NCBI RefSeq assembly: GCF_900091435.1
Contig: NZ_FMCS01000001.1
Span: forward strand, 433,512 to 497,511
Reading direction: 5' to 3'
DNA: 64,000 nucleotides
Origin: Micromonospora chaiyaphumensis
GTDB taxonomy: Bacteria; Actinomycetota; Actinomycetes; Mycobacteriales; Micromonosporaceae
Shown one piece after another: positions 24,881 to 32,922 of this stretch. The position numbers and the translations under genes were made by a program. How positions within the stretch are numbered: position 1 is the stretch's first letter; each line of letters starts with the position of its first letter. The notes beneath the pieces are model-generated. The model searched no databases, was not told the DNA's origin, and saw only the letters and a program-made list of their open reading frames with translations.

Positions 24881-27457
24881 ATGGACGAACGGTACGACTC
24901 GTACTGCGCGGTCGATCCGCTGTTCTACGACTCGCTCGCCAGCTCGGACGTCGAAGCCCCCGGCTACGCGGCGGACCGCCCGCCGGCGCCCGGCTGGGAG
25001 CGCGAGGTCAAGGACGACTGGCTGGTCCACGGTCCGGTCGCCGGCTCACTCCCCTCCCAGGGCTGGAAGATCCACGTGTCGGCCCGGCTGGACAACGCCG
25101 AGCGGGTGCTGGCCCGGGTGATGGACTACTGCGAGCCCCGCGGCATCCCGTTCAAGCACCTGCGCGGTCCGCGGATGCTGCTCATGCGCAACAGCAAGTA
25201 CGCCCGCCGGGCCGCCAGTGGCAAGTTCGTCACCGTCTACCCCCGCGACGACGCGGAGCTGGAGCTGACCGCCAAGGAACTGGCCGCGTTGCTCGACGGC
25301 GAGACCGGGCCGTACATCCTGAGCGACCTGCGGTACGGCGACGGCCCGGTGTACCTGCGCTACGGCGGTTTCGCCGCCCGGTACTGCATCTCGCCGGAGG
25401 GCCAGGTGGTGCCGGCCGTCGAGGACGCCACCGGCACCCTGGTGCCCGACCGGCGCGACCCGGTCTTCCACGTCCCCGACTGGGTCACCCTGCCCGACTT
25501 CCTCGCCCCGCACCTGGCCGCCCGGAACGCCGCGACCACCGCCGACCTGCCCTACCGGATCGAGAAGGTCATCCACTTCTCCAACGGCGGCGGCCTCTAC
25601 GAGGCGCGGGACACCCGCACCGGGGACCGGGTGGTGCTGAAGGAGGCCCGCCCGCACGCCGGGCTGGACGCCACCGGTGCGGACGCGGTGACCCGGCTGC
25701 GCCGGGAGGCCGAGACGCTGCGCCGGCTCGCCGGGGTGCCGCACCTGGTACGGGTGCACGACGAGTTCAGCTTCGGCGGGCACGAGTTCCTGGCGCTGAC
25801 GTTCGTCGAGGGCCGCCCCCTGAACAGGCTGGTGGTGGAGCGCTACCCGCTGGTCCACCTCGACGCCGACCGGGAGGCGTACACCCGGTGGGCCCTGGAT
25901 CTGCACCGGCAGGTCGCCGAGGCGGTGGACGCCATCCACGCCCACGGCGTGGTCTACGGCGACCTGCACATGTTCAACATCATGGTGGGCGACGACGGGA
26001 ACGTCACGCTCGTCGACTTCGAGGTCGCGACCCCCGCCGCGGCGGCCGCCCGGCCGGCACTGCGCAACCAGGCCTTCGCCGCGCCCCGCGACCGGACCGG
26101 CTTCGACGTGGACCGGTACGCCCTGGCCTGCCTGCGGCTGGCCCTCTTCCTGCCGCTGACCGCGATGCTCCGGCTGGCGCCCGAGAAGGCGGCCCACCTG
26201 GCCGAGGTGGTGGCGGAGCACTTCCCCGTCCCCCGCCATCTGCTCGACGAGTCGGTCGCCGTGATCCTCGGCGGGGCCGCGACCGGCCACACGCCCGGCC
26301 ACCCGGTCGGGCCGCGGACCGACCCGGAGGACTGGCCGGCACTGCGGGACCGACTCGCCGCCGCGATCGGCGCGAGCGCCACCCCGCACCGCGTCGACCG
26401 GCTCTTCCCCGGCGACATCCGGCAGTTCGCCGGCCCCGACGGCGGGCTGAACCTGGCCCACGGCGCGGCCGGGGTGCTCTGGGCGCTGCACACCAGCGGC
26501 GCCGGCACCGACCCCGCGCACGAGCGATGGCTGATCGACCGGGTGCGGGAACCCGCGTCGGGCAGCCGGCTCGGCTTCTACGACGGGCTGCACGGCGTCG
26601 CGTACGTGCTGGACCTGCTCGGGCACCGCGGCGAGGCGCTGCGGCTGCTGGACCGCTGCCTCGACGAGCCGTGGACCGACCTGGGCGACGACCTCATGAG
26701 CGGCCTGTCCGGCATCGCGCTCAACCTGGCCCACTTCGCCGGACGCACCGGCGACCGGCGGTACGCCGACGCCGCCCGGCGAGCGGTCGACGTGGTCGTC
26801 GGCCGGCTCGGCGACGTGGAATCGGTCGCCGAGGTCAGCGGTGGCCGCCACCCGTACGCGGGACTGCTCCGGGGTGGCGCCGGCACCGCGCTGATGCTGC
26901 TGCGGATGTACGAGCTGCACCACGACGAGAGCCTCCTCGACCGCGCCGAGACCGCGCTGCGGCAGGACCTGCGCCGGTGCGTCCGGCGTGAGGCCGGCCA
27001 CCTGGAGGTCAACGAGGGCTGGCGGACCATGCCCTACCTCGCCGAGGGCAGCGTGGGCATCGGCCTGGTGCTCCACCAGTACCTGCGCCACCGCGGCGAC
27101 GAGGATTTCCGCGCCGCGGCCGAGGACATCCGCCGCTGCGCCGACTTCCCGTTCTACGCCCAGTCCGGGCTGTTCGCCGGCCGCGCCGGGATCGTGACCT
27201 ACCTGGCCGGACGAGGTGAGCGGGAACCGGCCCGCCGGCAGGCCCGGCTGCTGAGCTGGCACGCCCTGCCCTACCGGGACGGGACGGCCTTCCCCGGCGA
27301 GCAGCTGCTGCGGCTGTCCATGGACCTGGCCACGGGCACCGCGGGCGTGCTGAGCGCCCTCGCGGCGACCCGGCCGGCGAGCCCCGGCCGGCTGCCGTTC
27401 CTCACGCCACTGCCCGGCGCGGCATCCGCCCGGCCCACCCCACCGGCCGGCGACTGA
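24881..27457 (+). CDS. ramC: Class III lanthipeptide synthetase (LanKC, RamC-like)
   Basis: An 858-residue three-domain enzyme. The N-terminal phosphoSer/Thr lyase domain (to about residue 210) contains GWKIHVSARLDNAERVLARV and FKHLRGPRMLLMRNSKYA. The kinase domain (about 225-500) has the catalytic loop VVYGDLHMFN with Asp361 and a DFE variant (TLVDFEVA) of the DFG motif. The C-terminal LanC-like cyclase domain (about 505-850) shows the inner helices of the barrel (GLNLAHGAAGVLWAL, SGLSGIALNLAHF, YAGLLRGGAGTALMLL) but no Cys-Cys-His zinc site, as usual for class III. It phosphorylates, dehydrates and cyclises the two precursors downstream. The ATG at 24881 follows GGTGGAGG. Confidence 0.95.
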   Translation: MDERYDSYCAVDPLFYDSLASSDVEAPGYAADRPPAPGWEREVKDDWLVHGPVAGSLPSQGWKIHVSARLDNAERVLARVMDYCEPRGIPFKHLRGPRMLLMRNSKYARRAASGKFVTVYPRDDAELELTAKELAALLDGETGPYILSDLRYGDGPVYLRYGGFAARYCISPEGQVVPAVEDATGTLVPDRRDPVFHVPDWVTLPDFLAPHLAARNAATTADLPYRIEKVIHFSNGGGLYEARDTRTGDRVVLKEARPHAGLDATGADAVTRLRREAETLRRLAGVPHLVRVHDEFSFGGHEFLALTFVEGRPLNRLVVERYPLVHLDADREAYTRWALDLHRQVAEAVDAIHAHGVVYGDLHMFNIMVGDDGNVTLVDFEVATPAAAAARPALRNQAFAAPRDRTGFDVDRYALACLRLALFLPLTAMLRLAPEKAAHLAEVVAEHFPVPRHLLDESVAVILGGAATGHTPGHPVGPRTDPEDWPALRDRLAAAIGASATPHRVDRLFPGDIRQFAGPDGGLNLAHGAAGVLWALHTSGAGTDPAHERWLIDRVREPASGSRLGFYDGLHGVAYVLDLLGHRGEALRLLDRCLDEPWTDLGDDLMSGLSGIALNLAHFAGRTGDRRYADAARRAVDVVVGRLGDVESVAEVSGGRHPYAGLLRGGAGTALMLLRMYELHHDESLLDRAETALRQDLRRCVRREAGHLEVNEGWRTMPYLAEGSVGIGLVLHQYLRHRGDEDFRAAAEDIRRCADFPFYAQSGLFAGRAGIVTYLAGRGEREPARRQARLLSWHALPYRDGTAFPGEQLLRLSMDLATGTAGVLSALAATRPASPGRLPFLTPLPGAASARPTPPAGD

Positions 27458-27472
27458 CCGGCCCCACCAGCT

Positions 27473-27492
27473 CCCCGGGGGTCACCCCGGGG
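27473..27492 (+). promoter_or_regulatory. Hairpin between synthetase and first precursor gene
   Basis: CCCCGGGG, a 4-base loop and CCCCGGGG form a compact 8-bp stem 15 bases after the synthetase stop and 37 bases before the first precursor. It may attenuate read-through or protect the processed precursor message. Confidence 0.45.
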
Positions 27493-27529
27493 CGTCCGAC
27501 CCGACGCGCACCGAAGGAGGTGACACGAC

Positions 27530-27649
27530 ATGGCCCTGCTCGACCTCCAGGGAATGGAGCTGCCGGCCGCCGAGCGTACCGGCGGGGGCAGCCAGGCGAG
27601 CCTGCTGCTCTGCGGCGACAGCTCGCTGAGCCTCACCACCTGCAAGTGA
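27530..27649 (+). CDS. ramS: SapB-like class III lanthipeptide precursor 1
   Basis: A 39-residue prepeptide. The leader MALLDLQGMELPAAERTGGG carries the LDLQ-x-ME recognition motif of class III precursors. The core SQASLLLCGDSSLSLTTCK is almost identical to the SapB core of Streptomyces coelicolor (ASLLLCGDSSLSITTCN). By analogy the product has two lanthionine rings (Ser-LLL-Cys and Ser-x-x-x-x-Cys) and two dehydroalanines, giving an amphiphilic surfactant that helps aerial hyphae leave the substrate. A GGAGGTGACACGACA leader gives very strong translation initiation. A near-duplicate follows 62 bases later. Confidence 0.96.
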   Translation: MALLDLQGMELPAAERTGGGSQASLLLCGDSSLSLTTCK

Positions 27650-27652
27650 CCC

Positions 27653-27673
27653 GGCCGTCCACCCACGACGGCC
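27653..27673 (+). promoter_or_regulatory. Hairpin between the two precursor genes
   Basis: GGCCGTC and GACGGCC form a 7-bp stem around a 7-base loop, starting 4 bases after the first precursor's stop codon. It may be a 3' stabiliser or weak attenuator. Confidence 0.4.
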
Positions 27674-27711
27674 ACGACCGACACACCCGTCACGACAGAA
27701 GGAGAAGGATC

Positions 27712-27831
27712 ATGGCTCTGCTCGACCTCCAGGCGATGGAACTGCCGACGACCGAGAACCACGGCGGGGGCAGCCAGGCGAGCCTGCTGCTCTGCGGCGA
27801 CAGCTCGCTGAGCGTCACCACCTGCAACTGA
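27712..27831 (+). CDS. ramS: SapB-like class III lanthipeptide precursor 2
   Basis: A 39-residue prepeptide with leader MALLDLQAMELPTTENHGGG and core SQASLLLCGDSSLSVTTCN. Compared with precursor 1 the core differs only by Leu to Val and by the last residue (Lys to Asn). A 65-base stretch (27763-27827) is identical to 27581-27645 except for one base, while the leader-coding part has diverged more, so the copies come from a recent duplication with the core held constant. The start follows AAGGAGAAGG. The ending matches SapB more closely than precursor 1 does. Confidence 0.96.
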   Translation: MALLDLQAMELPTTENHGGGSQASLLLCGDSSLSVTTCN

Positions 27832-27845
27832 CGGACAGTCCGCCT

Positions 27846-27877
27846 GGCCCCGGGCCGGCTCACGCCGGTCCGGGGCC
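27846..27877 (+). promoter_or_regulatory. Strong hairpin between precursors and exporter genes
   Basis: GGCCCCGG (27846-27853) pairs with CCGGGGCC (27870-27877), and an inner G-U pair plus five GC pairs extend the stem to 14 bp with a TCAC loop. It lies directly after the second precursor and 17 bases before the exporter start. A partial terminator here would give much more precursor mRNA than exporter mRNA. Confidence 0.6.
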
Positions 27878-27894
27878 GCGCCCGTGGAGGTGCC

Positions 27895-29562
27895 ATGACC
27901 CCGGCCGACCGGCTCCTGTGGCGCGCCGTCGGGTCCGCCGGCTGGTGGACCCCGGTGCTGCTCGTGGCCACCGTGGCCGGGGCGGCGGCCGAGCTGGCCC
28001 TGCCCGCGGCGCTGGGCCGCGCGGTCGACGCCGCCGTCGGCGCCACCGGCGGGGAGTCCGCCGGCCGCTGGCTGGCCGCGGTGGGCGGGCTGGTCGTCCT
28101 GCTGGTCGGCGCGGGCGTGGTGCGGGACTACGGCACCGGCGCGGCGAGCGCCCGTTCCGTCGCCGGCCTGCGCCACACGCTGATCCGCCACATCCTCGCG
28201 CTCGATCCCCGCACGGCGGCCCGCCACCCGGTGGGTGACCTGGTCGGTCGCCTCGTGGGCCAGGTGGCCGACGCCGGGCAGGCCGCACCGACCCTCGTGC
28301 TGGCCGGCACTGTCCTGCTGCCACCGGTGGGCAGCCTGGTGGCCCTCACCATGATCGATCCGTGGCTCGGCGCGACCTTCGTCGTCGGGCTGGTGCTGCT
28401 GGGCGTGCTGTTGCGCGGGTTCGTCGCCGGCGCGTCCGCCGCGGTCGCCGGCTACCAGCGGGCCCAGGGGCACCTCGCCGGGCTGATGGTGGAGGCGCTG
28501 GCCGGCGCGCGGACCATCGCCGCCGCCGGTACCGCCGGGCGGGAGGTCGACCGCGTCCTGGCCCCGGTCCCCGAGCTGCGGCGGCACGGCACGCGGACGT
28601 GGACCGTGCTGGCCGGGGCGGCGACCCGGGGCGCCGTGCTGAGCCCGATGCTGCAACTGGCCGTGGTCACCGTGGGCGGGCTCTCCCTGGCCGCCGGGCG
28701 GCTGACTCCGGGAGACCTGCTGGCCGCCCTCCAGTACGCCGCGCTCGGCGCCGGCCTCGGCACCGTGGTCAGCGCCCTCAACAAGGCCGTCCGGGTACGC
28801 GCCGGCTGCCGTCGCGCGGCCGAGGTGCTCACCGAACCGGCCCGCCGGTACGGCGACCGGACCCTGCCGCCCGGCCCCGGCTGCCTGGAACTGCGCGGGG
28901 TCATCGTGCGGGCCGACGACGGCCGGCCGCTGCTCGACGGGGTGGACCTGCGGGTGCCGGGGGGCGCCCTGCTCGCCGTCGTCGGCCCGTCCGGCGCCGG
29001 CAAGTCGCTGCTCGCCGCCGTCGCCGGCCGGCTGCGCGACCCGGACGCCGGGGAGGTGCGGCTGGACGGGACGCCCCTGCCGGACCTGTCGGCGGCGGCG
29101 CTGCACGCGGCGGTCGGCTACGGGTTCGAACGGCCCGTGCTGGTCGGCGAGACGGTGGGCGCCGCCGTCGGGTGCGGCGGCGACCCGGTGCCGGTGGCCC
29201 GGGCCGCCGCCATCCACGACTTCGTCGAGCGGCTGCCCAACCGGTACGGCACGCCGCTGGCCCAGGTCGCCATGTCGGGCGGGGAACGCCAGCGGCTCGG
29301 CCTGGCCCGCGCGCTGCGGGCCGAGCGGCTGCTCGTCCTCGACGACGCCACGTCCAGCCTGGACACGGTGACCGAGTACCGGGTGAACCGGGCGCTGACC
29401 GACCGGGCGGACCGGCGTACCCGGGTGGTGGTGAGCCACCGGATCGGCACGGCCGCCCGGGCCGACCTGGTGGCCTGGGTGGCGGCCGGACGGATCCGCG
29501 CGGTCGGCACGCACGCCGTGCTCTGGGACGACCCCGCCTACCGGGCGGTGTTCCGCTCGTGA
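27895..29562 (+). CDS. ramA: Lanthipeptide ABC exporter subunit with variant Walker B (RamA-like)
   Basis: A 555-residue half-transporter: six transmembrane helices (to about residue 300) then an ATPase domain. Walker A is VVGPSGAGKSLLAAVAGR (near 363), the signature is VAMSGGERQRLGLARAL (near 458), and Walker B reads RLLVLDDATSSLD, with Asp where the catalytic Glu normally stands. The protein should form a heterodimer with the next gene product and export or assemble the mature lanthipeptide. A TGGAGG site precedes the ATG. The stop overlaps the next GTG start by 4 bases (GTGA). Confidence 0.92.
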   Translation: MTPADRLLWRAVGSAGWWTPVLLVATVAGAAAELALPAALGRAVDAAVGATGGESAGRWLAAVGGLVVLLVGAGVVRDYGTGAASARSVAGLRHTLIRHILALDPRTAARHPVGDLVGRLVGQVADAGQAAPTLVLAGTVLLPPVGSLVALTMIDPWLGATFVVGLVLLGVLLRGFVAGASAAVAGYQRAQGHLAGLMVEALAGARTIAAAGTAGREVDRVLAPVPELRRHGTRTWTVLAGAATRGAVLSPMLQLAVVTVGGLSLAAGRLTPGDLLAALQYAALGAGLGTVVSALNKAVRVRAGCRRAAEVLTEPARRYGDRTLPPGPGCLELRGVIVRADDGRPLLDGVDLRVPGGALLAVVGPSGAGKSLLAAVAGRLRDPDAGEVRLDGTPLPDLSAAALHAAVGYGFERPVLVGETVGAAVGCGGDPVPVARAAAIHDFVERLPNRYGTPLAQVAMSGGERQRLGLARALRAERLLVLDDATSSLDTVTEYRVNRALTDRADRRTRVVVSHRIGTAARADLVAWVAAGRIRAVGTHAVLWDDPAYRAVFRS

Positions 29563-31343
29563 CCACGGTCGATGCGGTGACCCGGGCCGCGCTGCGGGCA
29601 CGGCGGGCCGCGCTCGTGCGGCTGGCCGCGTGGTCGGCGGCCGAGGCGCTGCCGGCGGCGCTCACCGGGCTGTTGACCGCCCGGGCCGTGGACGCCGGCT
29701 TCCTGGCCGGGCGCCCGGCGGTCGGGCTGCTCTGGTTGGGGCTGCTGGCCGCCGCCGTGCTGGTCGGCGCCGTGGGCACCAACCGGGCGTACGCGTGCCT
29801 CGGCGGCGTGGTCGAGCCGTTCCGCGACGACCTGCTGCGCCGGGTGGTGGCCGGCGCGCTGGCGGGCGCGACGGGCGGCCGGGTCGACGACGCGGCGGTG
29901 GGCCGCCTGACCCACCAGGTGGAGATCGTCCGGGACACCTGGGCCGGCCTCCTGACGGTGGTCCGCGGCTTCCTGTTCGCCGCGTGCGCCGCGACCGTCG
30001 GGCTGTTCTCCCTCGCGGCCCCGGTCGCCCTGCTGGTCACCGTGCCGGTGCTGGCCGGTCTCGGCCTGTTCGCGGCCGCCGTGCCCGCGATGATCGCCCG
30101 CCAGCGGGAGTACGTGCTCGCCGACGAACGCCTCACCCGGGTCGCGGTCACCGCGATCACCGGCCACCGCGACGTGTCGGTGAGCGGCGCGCGGGAGCAG
30201 GTCACGCACTGGGTGGGCCGGCACGTCGACGTACAGGCGCGGGTGGAGCGGCGGCTCGCCGCCATGGCGGTCACCCGTGGCCTGAGCCTGGCCGTCGGTG
30301 GCTGGCTGCCGGTGCCGGTGGTCGTGCTCGCCACCCCGTGGCTGGTCCGGCAGGGCCTCGGGCCGGGCGCGGTGCTGGGCGCCCTGGTCTACGTCGTTCG
30401 GGGCGTGCAACCCGCCCTGCACACCCTCGTCCAGGGCGTGGCCGCCGGGGGGCTGCGGTTCACCGTGACCCTGGACCGGCTCCTGCGGACGGCCGTCCCG
30501 GCGCCCGGCGAGGCCGTGCCGGCCGGCAGGGCGCGGCCCGCGCCGCCGGGCCCGCCGGCGCTGTCCCTGCGGGGTGTGACGTTTCGGTACGGGCCGCACG
30601 CCGACCCGGTGCTCGACGGCTTCGACCTCGACGTGCCCGACGGCGACCACCTCGTGGTGGTGGGCGCCAGCGGGATCGGCAAGTCCACCCTGGCCGCGGT
30701 GATCGCCGGGGTGCTGCGTCCGCAGGCCGGCACGGTCGAGGTGGGCGGGACACCGGTGGCCGGCGCGACGGCCGCCGAGCTGGCGCGGCGGCGGGTGCTG
30801 ATCCCGCAGGAGGCCTACGTCTTCACCGGCAGCGTCCGGGACAACCTCCGCTACCTGCGGCCCGACCTGGCGGACCCGGAGATCGTCCGGGCGGCGGCCC
30901 GGCTGGGCCTGTCCGAGCTGGTGGACAGGCTCGGCGGGCTGGACGCGACGCTGCGCCCGGCCGGCCTGTCCGCCGGGGAGCGCCAGCAGGTGGCCCTGCT
31001 GCGCGCCTGGCTCTCCCCCGCGCCCCTGGTGATCCTCGACGAGGCCACCTGCCACCTCGACCCGGCCACCGAGGCGCGGCTGGAGACCGTCCTCGCCGAG
31101 CGGCCCGGCACGCTCGTGGTGATCGCACACCGGGTCAGTTCGGCGCTGCGCGCCCGCCGGGTGCTGCTGCTCGACGGCGGGCACGCGCTGCTCGACAGCC
31201 ATTCGGGTCTGCTGGCCCGGTCGGCCGCGTACCGGGAGCTGGTCGGTTACTGGGAGGCCGGGGCGGAGCCGGTCAGATCCAGCCCGACTCCCGGGCGATC
31301 CGCACCGCTTCCAACCGGGTCCGCGCGCCGGTCTTCGCCATGA
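29559..31343 (+). CDS. ramB: Lanthipeptide ABC exporter subunit with canonical Walker B (RamB-like)
   Basis: A 594-residue half-transporter with about six transmembrane helices and an ATPase domain from about residue 335. Walker A is VVGASGIGKSTLAAVIAG, the Q-loop RRVLIPQEAYVFTGSV, the signature GLSAGERQQVALLRAWLSP, and Walker B LVILDEATCHLD with a regular catalytic Glu. It complements the variant site of the first subunit. The last 24 or so residues, read through the 71-base overlap with the convergent regulator gene, are low complexity and may be dispensable. Confidence 0.92.
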   Translation: MTTVDAVTRAALRARRAALVRLAAWSAAEALPAALTGLLTARAVDAGFLAGRPAVGLLWLGLLAAAVLVGAVGTNRAYACLGGVVEPFRDDLLRRVVAGALAGATGGRVDDAAVGRLTHQVEIVRDTWAGLLTVVRGFLFAACAATVGLFSLAAPVALLVTVPVLAGLGLFAAAVPAMIARQREYVLADERLTRVAVTAITGHRDVSVSGAREQVTHWVGRHVDVQARVERRLAAMAVTRGLSLAVGGWLPVPVVVLATPWLVRQGLGPGAVLGALVYVVRGVQPALHTLVQGVAAGGLRFTVTLDRLLRTAVPAPGEAVPAGRARPAPPGPPALSLRGVTFRYGPHADPVLDGFDLDVPDGDHLVVVGASGIGKSTLAAVIAGVLRPQAGTVEVGGTPVAGATAAELARRRVLIPQEAYVFTGSVRDNLRYLRPDLADPEIVRAAARLGLSELVDRLGGLDATLRPAGLSAGERQQVALLRAWLSPAPLVILDEATCHLDPATEARLETVLAERPGTLVVIAHRVSSALRARRVLLLDGGHALLDSHSGLLARSAAYRELVGYWEAGAEPVRSSPTPGRSAPLPTGSARRSSP

Positions 31344-31884
31344 TCCGGGAGAGGTGGTTGCGTACCGTCCCGGCCGACACCGCCAGCTTCTCGGCGATGT
31401 CCCGGACCGGATGCCCCTCGGCCGCCACGTCGAGCACCTCCCGCTCGCGGGGCGTCAGCGGGCTGTCGGCCACCTCCAGCGCCGCGACCACCAGCTCCGG
31501 ATCGAGCACCACCTGACCGCGGGCGAGCAGCCGCACGCCCTCGGCGATCCGCTGCGGGGGCACCTCCCGGCTGAGGAAGCCGACCCGTCGCCCGTGCTCG
31601 GCGAGCACCGGGCGGACCCGGGCGGCGCGGCGCCGTTCCACCAGGACCAGCAGCCGCCCGCCGCCGTCGGGGTCGCCCCCGGCGGCGATCCGGGCGAGCT
31701 GGTGCAGGGGTACGAGGTCGGCGTCGACGACGGCGACGTCCGGACGGTCGTCCCGCAGCGCCTCACGCAGGGCGTGCGACGTGGCCGCCTCGCCGACGAC
31801 GGCGATGTCGTCCTCGGCGTCCAGCAGATGGGCGAGGGCCCCCCGAACCAGTCGACCCTTGAGCGCGAGCAGCGTGCGGACCAT
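31273..31884 (-). CDS. LuxR/NarL-type response regulator 1 (RamR-like)
   Basis: A 203-residue regulator with an N-terminal receiver-like domain (VRTLLALKGRLVRGALAHLL, DVAVVDADLVPLHQL with the likely acceptor Asp) and a C-terminal LuxR helix-turn-helix (SPLTPREREVLDVAAEGHPV, then RDIAEKLAVSAGTVRNHLSR). It ends ARESGWI, like RamR of Streptomyces. The acidic pocket is partly degenerate, as in RamR-type atypical regulators. It very likely controls the lanthipeptide operon, toward which it is convergent: its 3' end overlaps the exporter gene by 71 bases. Confidence 0.88.
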   Translation of the reverse strand: MVRTLLALKGRLVRGALAHLLDAEDDIAVVGEAATSHALREALRDDRPDVAVVDADLVPLHQLARIAAGGDPDGGGRLLVLVERRRAARVRPVLAEHGRRVGFLSREVPPQRIAEGVRLLARGQVVLDPELVVAALEVADSPLTPREREVLDVAAEGHPVRDIAEKLAVSAGTVRNHLSRIMAKTGARTRLEAVRIARESGWI

Positions 31885-31916
31885 GGCGACTCCCGGACAT
31901 GACCCCCCGATCCTGA

Positions 31917-31949
31917 CCTGACGTGTGCGCCCGATGACGCACCGTCAGG
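31917..31949 (-). terminator. Candidate hairpin between the two regulator genes
   Basis: CCTGACG (31917-31923) pairs with CGTCAGG (31943-31949), and GTGCG/CGCAC extends it across a bulge. It lies in the 116-base gap after the second regulator and before the first, so it may terminate one transcript or act in the leader of the other. Confidence 0.4.
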
Positions 31950-32000
31950 GAACTTAATCGAAGGTGACCGTTACGCAACACCCCTGTGATCCGCGTGTCG

Positions 32001-32636
32001 TCAGATCCAGCACGCGTCCCTGGCCCGCTCGGCCGCCTCCCAGCGGTTCCGCGCGCCGGTCTTGCGCAACAGGCTGGACACGTGGTTGCGCACGGTGCCC
32101 GGCGCGAGGTGGAGCCGCTTCGCGATCTCCGCGGTCCGCAGCCCCTCAGCCGCCGCCGCGGCGACCTCGCGCTCCCGTTCGCTGAGCGGGTTCACCGCGG
32201 CGTCAAGGGCGGCGAGCGCCGTCAACGGGTCGATCATGCGCTGCCCGCGGGCCACCGCCCGCAGCAGGTCCACCAGTTCCTCCGGCGGCACGTCCGTGGC
32301 GACCACCCCGCGGACCCGGGCGCCGAGGGCCCGCCGCAGCGCCCGGGCGGTGCGGCGGGCGGTCAGCACGACGACGGCACACCCGTCGGCGGCCGGTCCG
32401 GTGACCACGGCGGGGTCGTCCACCGCGTCGAGGTCCACCAGCAGCAGGTCGGGACGGCAGGCGGCGAGCAGCGCCGGCACGCTCCCGGCCGGCTCCGTGT
32501 CGCCGACCACCGCGAAGTCCGGCGTGGCGGCGAGGACCGCGACCACGGCCGTCCGCAGCAGCCCCGGCTCCGCGACCACCGCCACCCGCACCGGCGCGGA
32601 GACCGTCCCGTCCCGTACGTCGCCCACCCGGAACAC
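32001..32636 (-). CDS. LuxR/NarL-type response regulator 2
   Basis: A 211-residue paralogue of the neighbouring regulator. The receiver part has VRVAVVAEPGLLRTAVVAVL and PDLLLVDLDAVDDP; the DNA-binding domain is NPLSEREREVAAAAAEGLRT, then AEIAKRLHLAPGTVRNHVSS. It ends ERARDACWI, again RamR-like. Two regulators in tandem suggest separate inputs into lanthipeptide production, but this second gene could serve the block that starts 287 bases away on the other strand. In that 286-base gap I see only a weak inverted repeat (AAGGT-CGA-ACCTT at 32823-32835). Confidence 0.85.
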   Translation of the reverse strand: MFRVGDVRDGTVSAPVRVAVVAEPGLLRTAVVAVLAATPDFAVVGDTEPAGSVPALLAACRPDLLLVDLDAVDDPAVVTGPAADGCAVVVLTARRTARALRRALGARVRGVVATDVPPEELVDLLRAVARGQRMIDPLTALAALDAAVNPLSEREREVAAAAAEGLRTAEIAKRLHLAPGTVRNHVSSLLRKTGARNRWEAAERARDACWI

Positions 32637-32922
32637 TTTGCCCGAAAGGCCGGCGGATAGTCGAGTTCGCTCAGGGATGTCCCGCAGCCGGCGGCCCTAG
32701 CCTGCCCCGACAGCGCGGGCAAGCGGGCGTCGGGTCTCCGTCAGTGAAACGACCTGAGTGGACGTTCAGCCTGGACGGTCAGGCGGGCCCACCCGTCGTC
32801 GGCCCGATGGTTGTCATCCGGCAAGGTCGAACCTTCGCGCTGTTGCGAGGGTGTTCGCGCGGTTACGCAGTGACTTCAATCAAGGCCGGAACAACCACCG
32901 GCCGTGGGTGAAGGGACACCGC

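Noticed and set aside
27473..27877. The hairpins as evidence of a CRISPR array or attenuator riboswitch
   Set aside because: The stems differ in sequence and spacing, and no ligand-binding core or repeat-spacer pattern is present.
32758..32922. In-frame upstream extension of the PhoD-like gene
   Set aside because: The added 55 residues are Arg/Pro-rich with no match to the family, and the ATG at 32923 has a better ribosome binding site.
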